This document shows, piece after piece, positions 63,650-64,000 of a DNA stretch of 64,000 bases. The notes under the pieces were generated by a model. It ran no database searches. It was not told where the DNA came from and saw nothing but the letters and a program-made list of their open reading frames with translations. The position numbers and the translations under genes are program-made. Positions within the stretch are counted from its first letter, which is position 1; each line of letters starts with the position of its first letter. Origin of the DNA: Pseudomonas graminis (GTDB lineage: Bacteria > Pseudomonadota > Gammaproteobacteria > Pseudomonadales > Pseudomonadaceae); NCBI RefSeq assembly GCF_002093745.1, contig NZ_MTSB01000013.1, positions 1 through 64,000 of the forward strand. The letters are read 5' to 3'.

Positions 63650-64000
63650 TTGGATAGCCGTTATCTTGCGAGCTTGATCAAGGTGGTAGAGAAAGGCTCG
63701 ATTGCAGAAGCAGCCAGGCTGGAGCACCTGACGGCGGCGGCCGTCAGTCAGCGAATACAGACCCTCGAACGCACCCTTGGAATTGCTTTGTTGATCCGTA
63801 CGGGTCACTCGGTAAAGGCATCGGAGGCATGCTTGGCATTGTTGCCACGTGCACGGCATATCGTGCAATCAATGGCATTGCTGGCAAACGACGCAGATTC
63901 CAGCGGACTTTTAGGCCCCCTGAGGGTCGGAACGATTTCAACCGCCTTGACTGGTTTGCTACCTTCTGTGCTGCGCCAGCTAGTCATCACGGCACCACAG
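63650..64000 (+). CDS. LysR-family regulator (partial, runs off window)
   Basis: Open from TTG 63650 (AGGA 6 bp upstream) to the last base, 117 codons. The helix-turn-helix is SIAEAARLEHLTAAAVSQRI, followed by the LysR linker helix and the start of the effector domain (GPLRVGTISTALTGLLP). It is divergent from the VOC/GhrA operon, with about 100 bp between, and is its likely regulator. Confidence 0.88.
   Translation, partial: MDSRYLASLIKVVEKGSIAEAARLEHLTAAAVSQRIQTLERTLGIALLIRTGHSVKASEACLALLPRARHIVQSMALLANDADSSGLLGPLRVGTISTALTGLLPSVLRQLVITAPQ

Overview
The window looks like a chromosomal segment of a Pseudomonas, most likely of the P. syringae group. This rests on high-GC coding sequence with Pseudomonas-type ribosome binding sites, a bphO-bphP heme oxygenase/bacteriophytochrome pair, a P. 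putida-like amaA/amaB/hglS lysine catabolic set, and REP-like palindromes between genes. The species call is inference from gene content. No rRNA, intact tRNA, CRISPR array or complete insertion sequence was seen.

Region 1 (about 0-45 kb) is ordinary, mostly metabolic chromosome. In order it holds: the end of an unidentified gene; bphO-bphP (reverse); a three-gene envelope operon (sialidase-like protein, membrane protein, LTA-synthase-like sulfatase-fold protein); a PepSY protein and cytochrome b561 divergent from an OmpR-type response regulator/kinase pair; a lysine/pipecolate cluster (amaB-amaA divergent from an aminotransferase and hglS) that could carry pipecolate to 2-hydroxyglutarate; a 66-bp tandem REP-like array; a DUF3100 transporter, LysR and serine dehydratase; an operon of 3-hydroxyisobutyrate-dehydrogenase-like, aldehyde dehydrogenase and M20 amidohydrolase genes with its LysR; a zinc alcohol dehydrogenase; a GntR/racemase/NCS1 permease group probably handling allantoin or hydantoins; a hybrid sensor kinase; a TetR-controlled hydrolase; an SDR/hydrolase/oxidoreductase run and an MFS exporter; and an RraA / 2-hydroxyacid dehydrogenase / MFS / IclR group.

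Region 2 (about 45-62 kb) is accessory: lower GC, small orphan genes, gene remnants, inverted and direct repeats, and a 3' tRNA-end fragment. It carries several proteins of the sort found in phage-defence or toxin/immunity islands: a YejK/NdpA-like nucleoid-associated protein translationally coupled to an unknown partner, a protein with a DUF6896-like N-terminus and a HEPN-type RX4H motif, an AT-rich gene for a large protein with a C-terminal Mrr-like PD-(D/E)XK nuclease, a DEDDh exonuclease, an HNH nuclease, a CPECGD-motif protein and a DUF5625-like membrane-anchored protein. It also has a TetR with twin operators around a promoter, two transporters, a glycosyltransferase, a LPS-kinase remnant and a Nudix hydrolase. 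The best candidates for an undescribed system are 46.9-48.6 kb, 49.7-50.6 kb and 51.2-52.8 kb.

Region 3 (62-64 kb) returns to metabolism: a GhrA-like 2-hydroxyacid dehydrogenase overlapping a VOC protein, divergent from a LysR gene that runs off the window.
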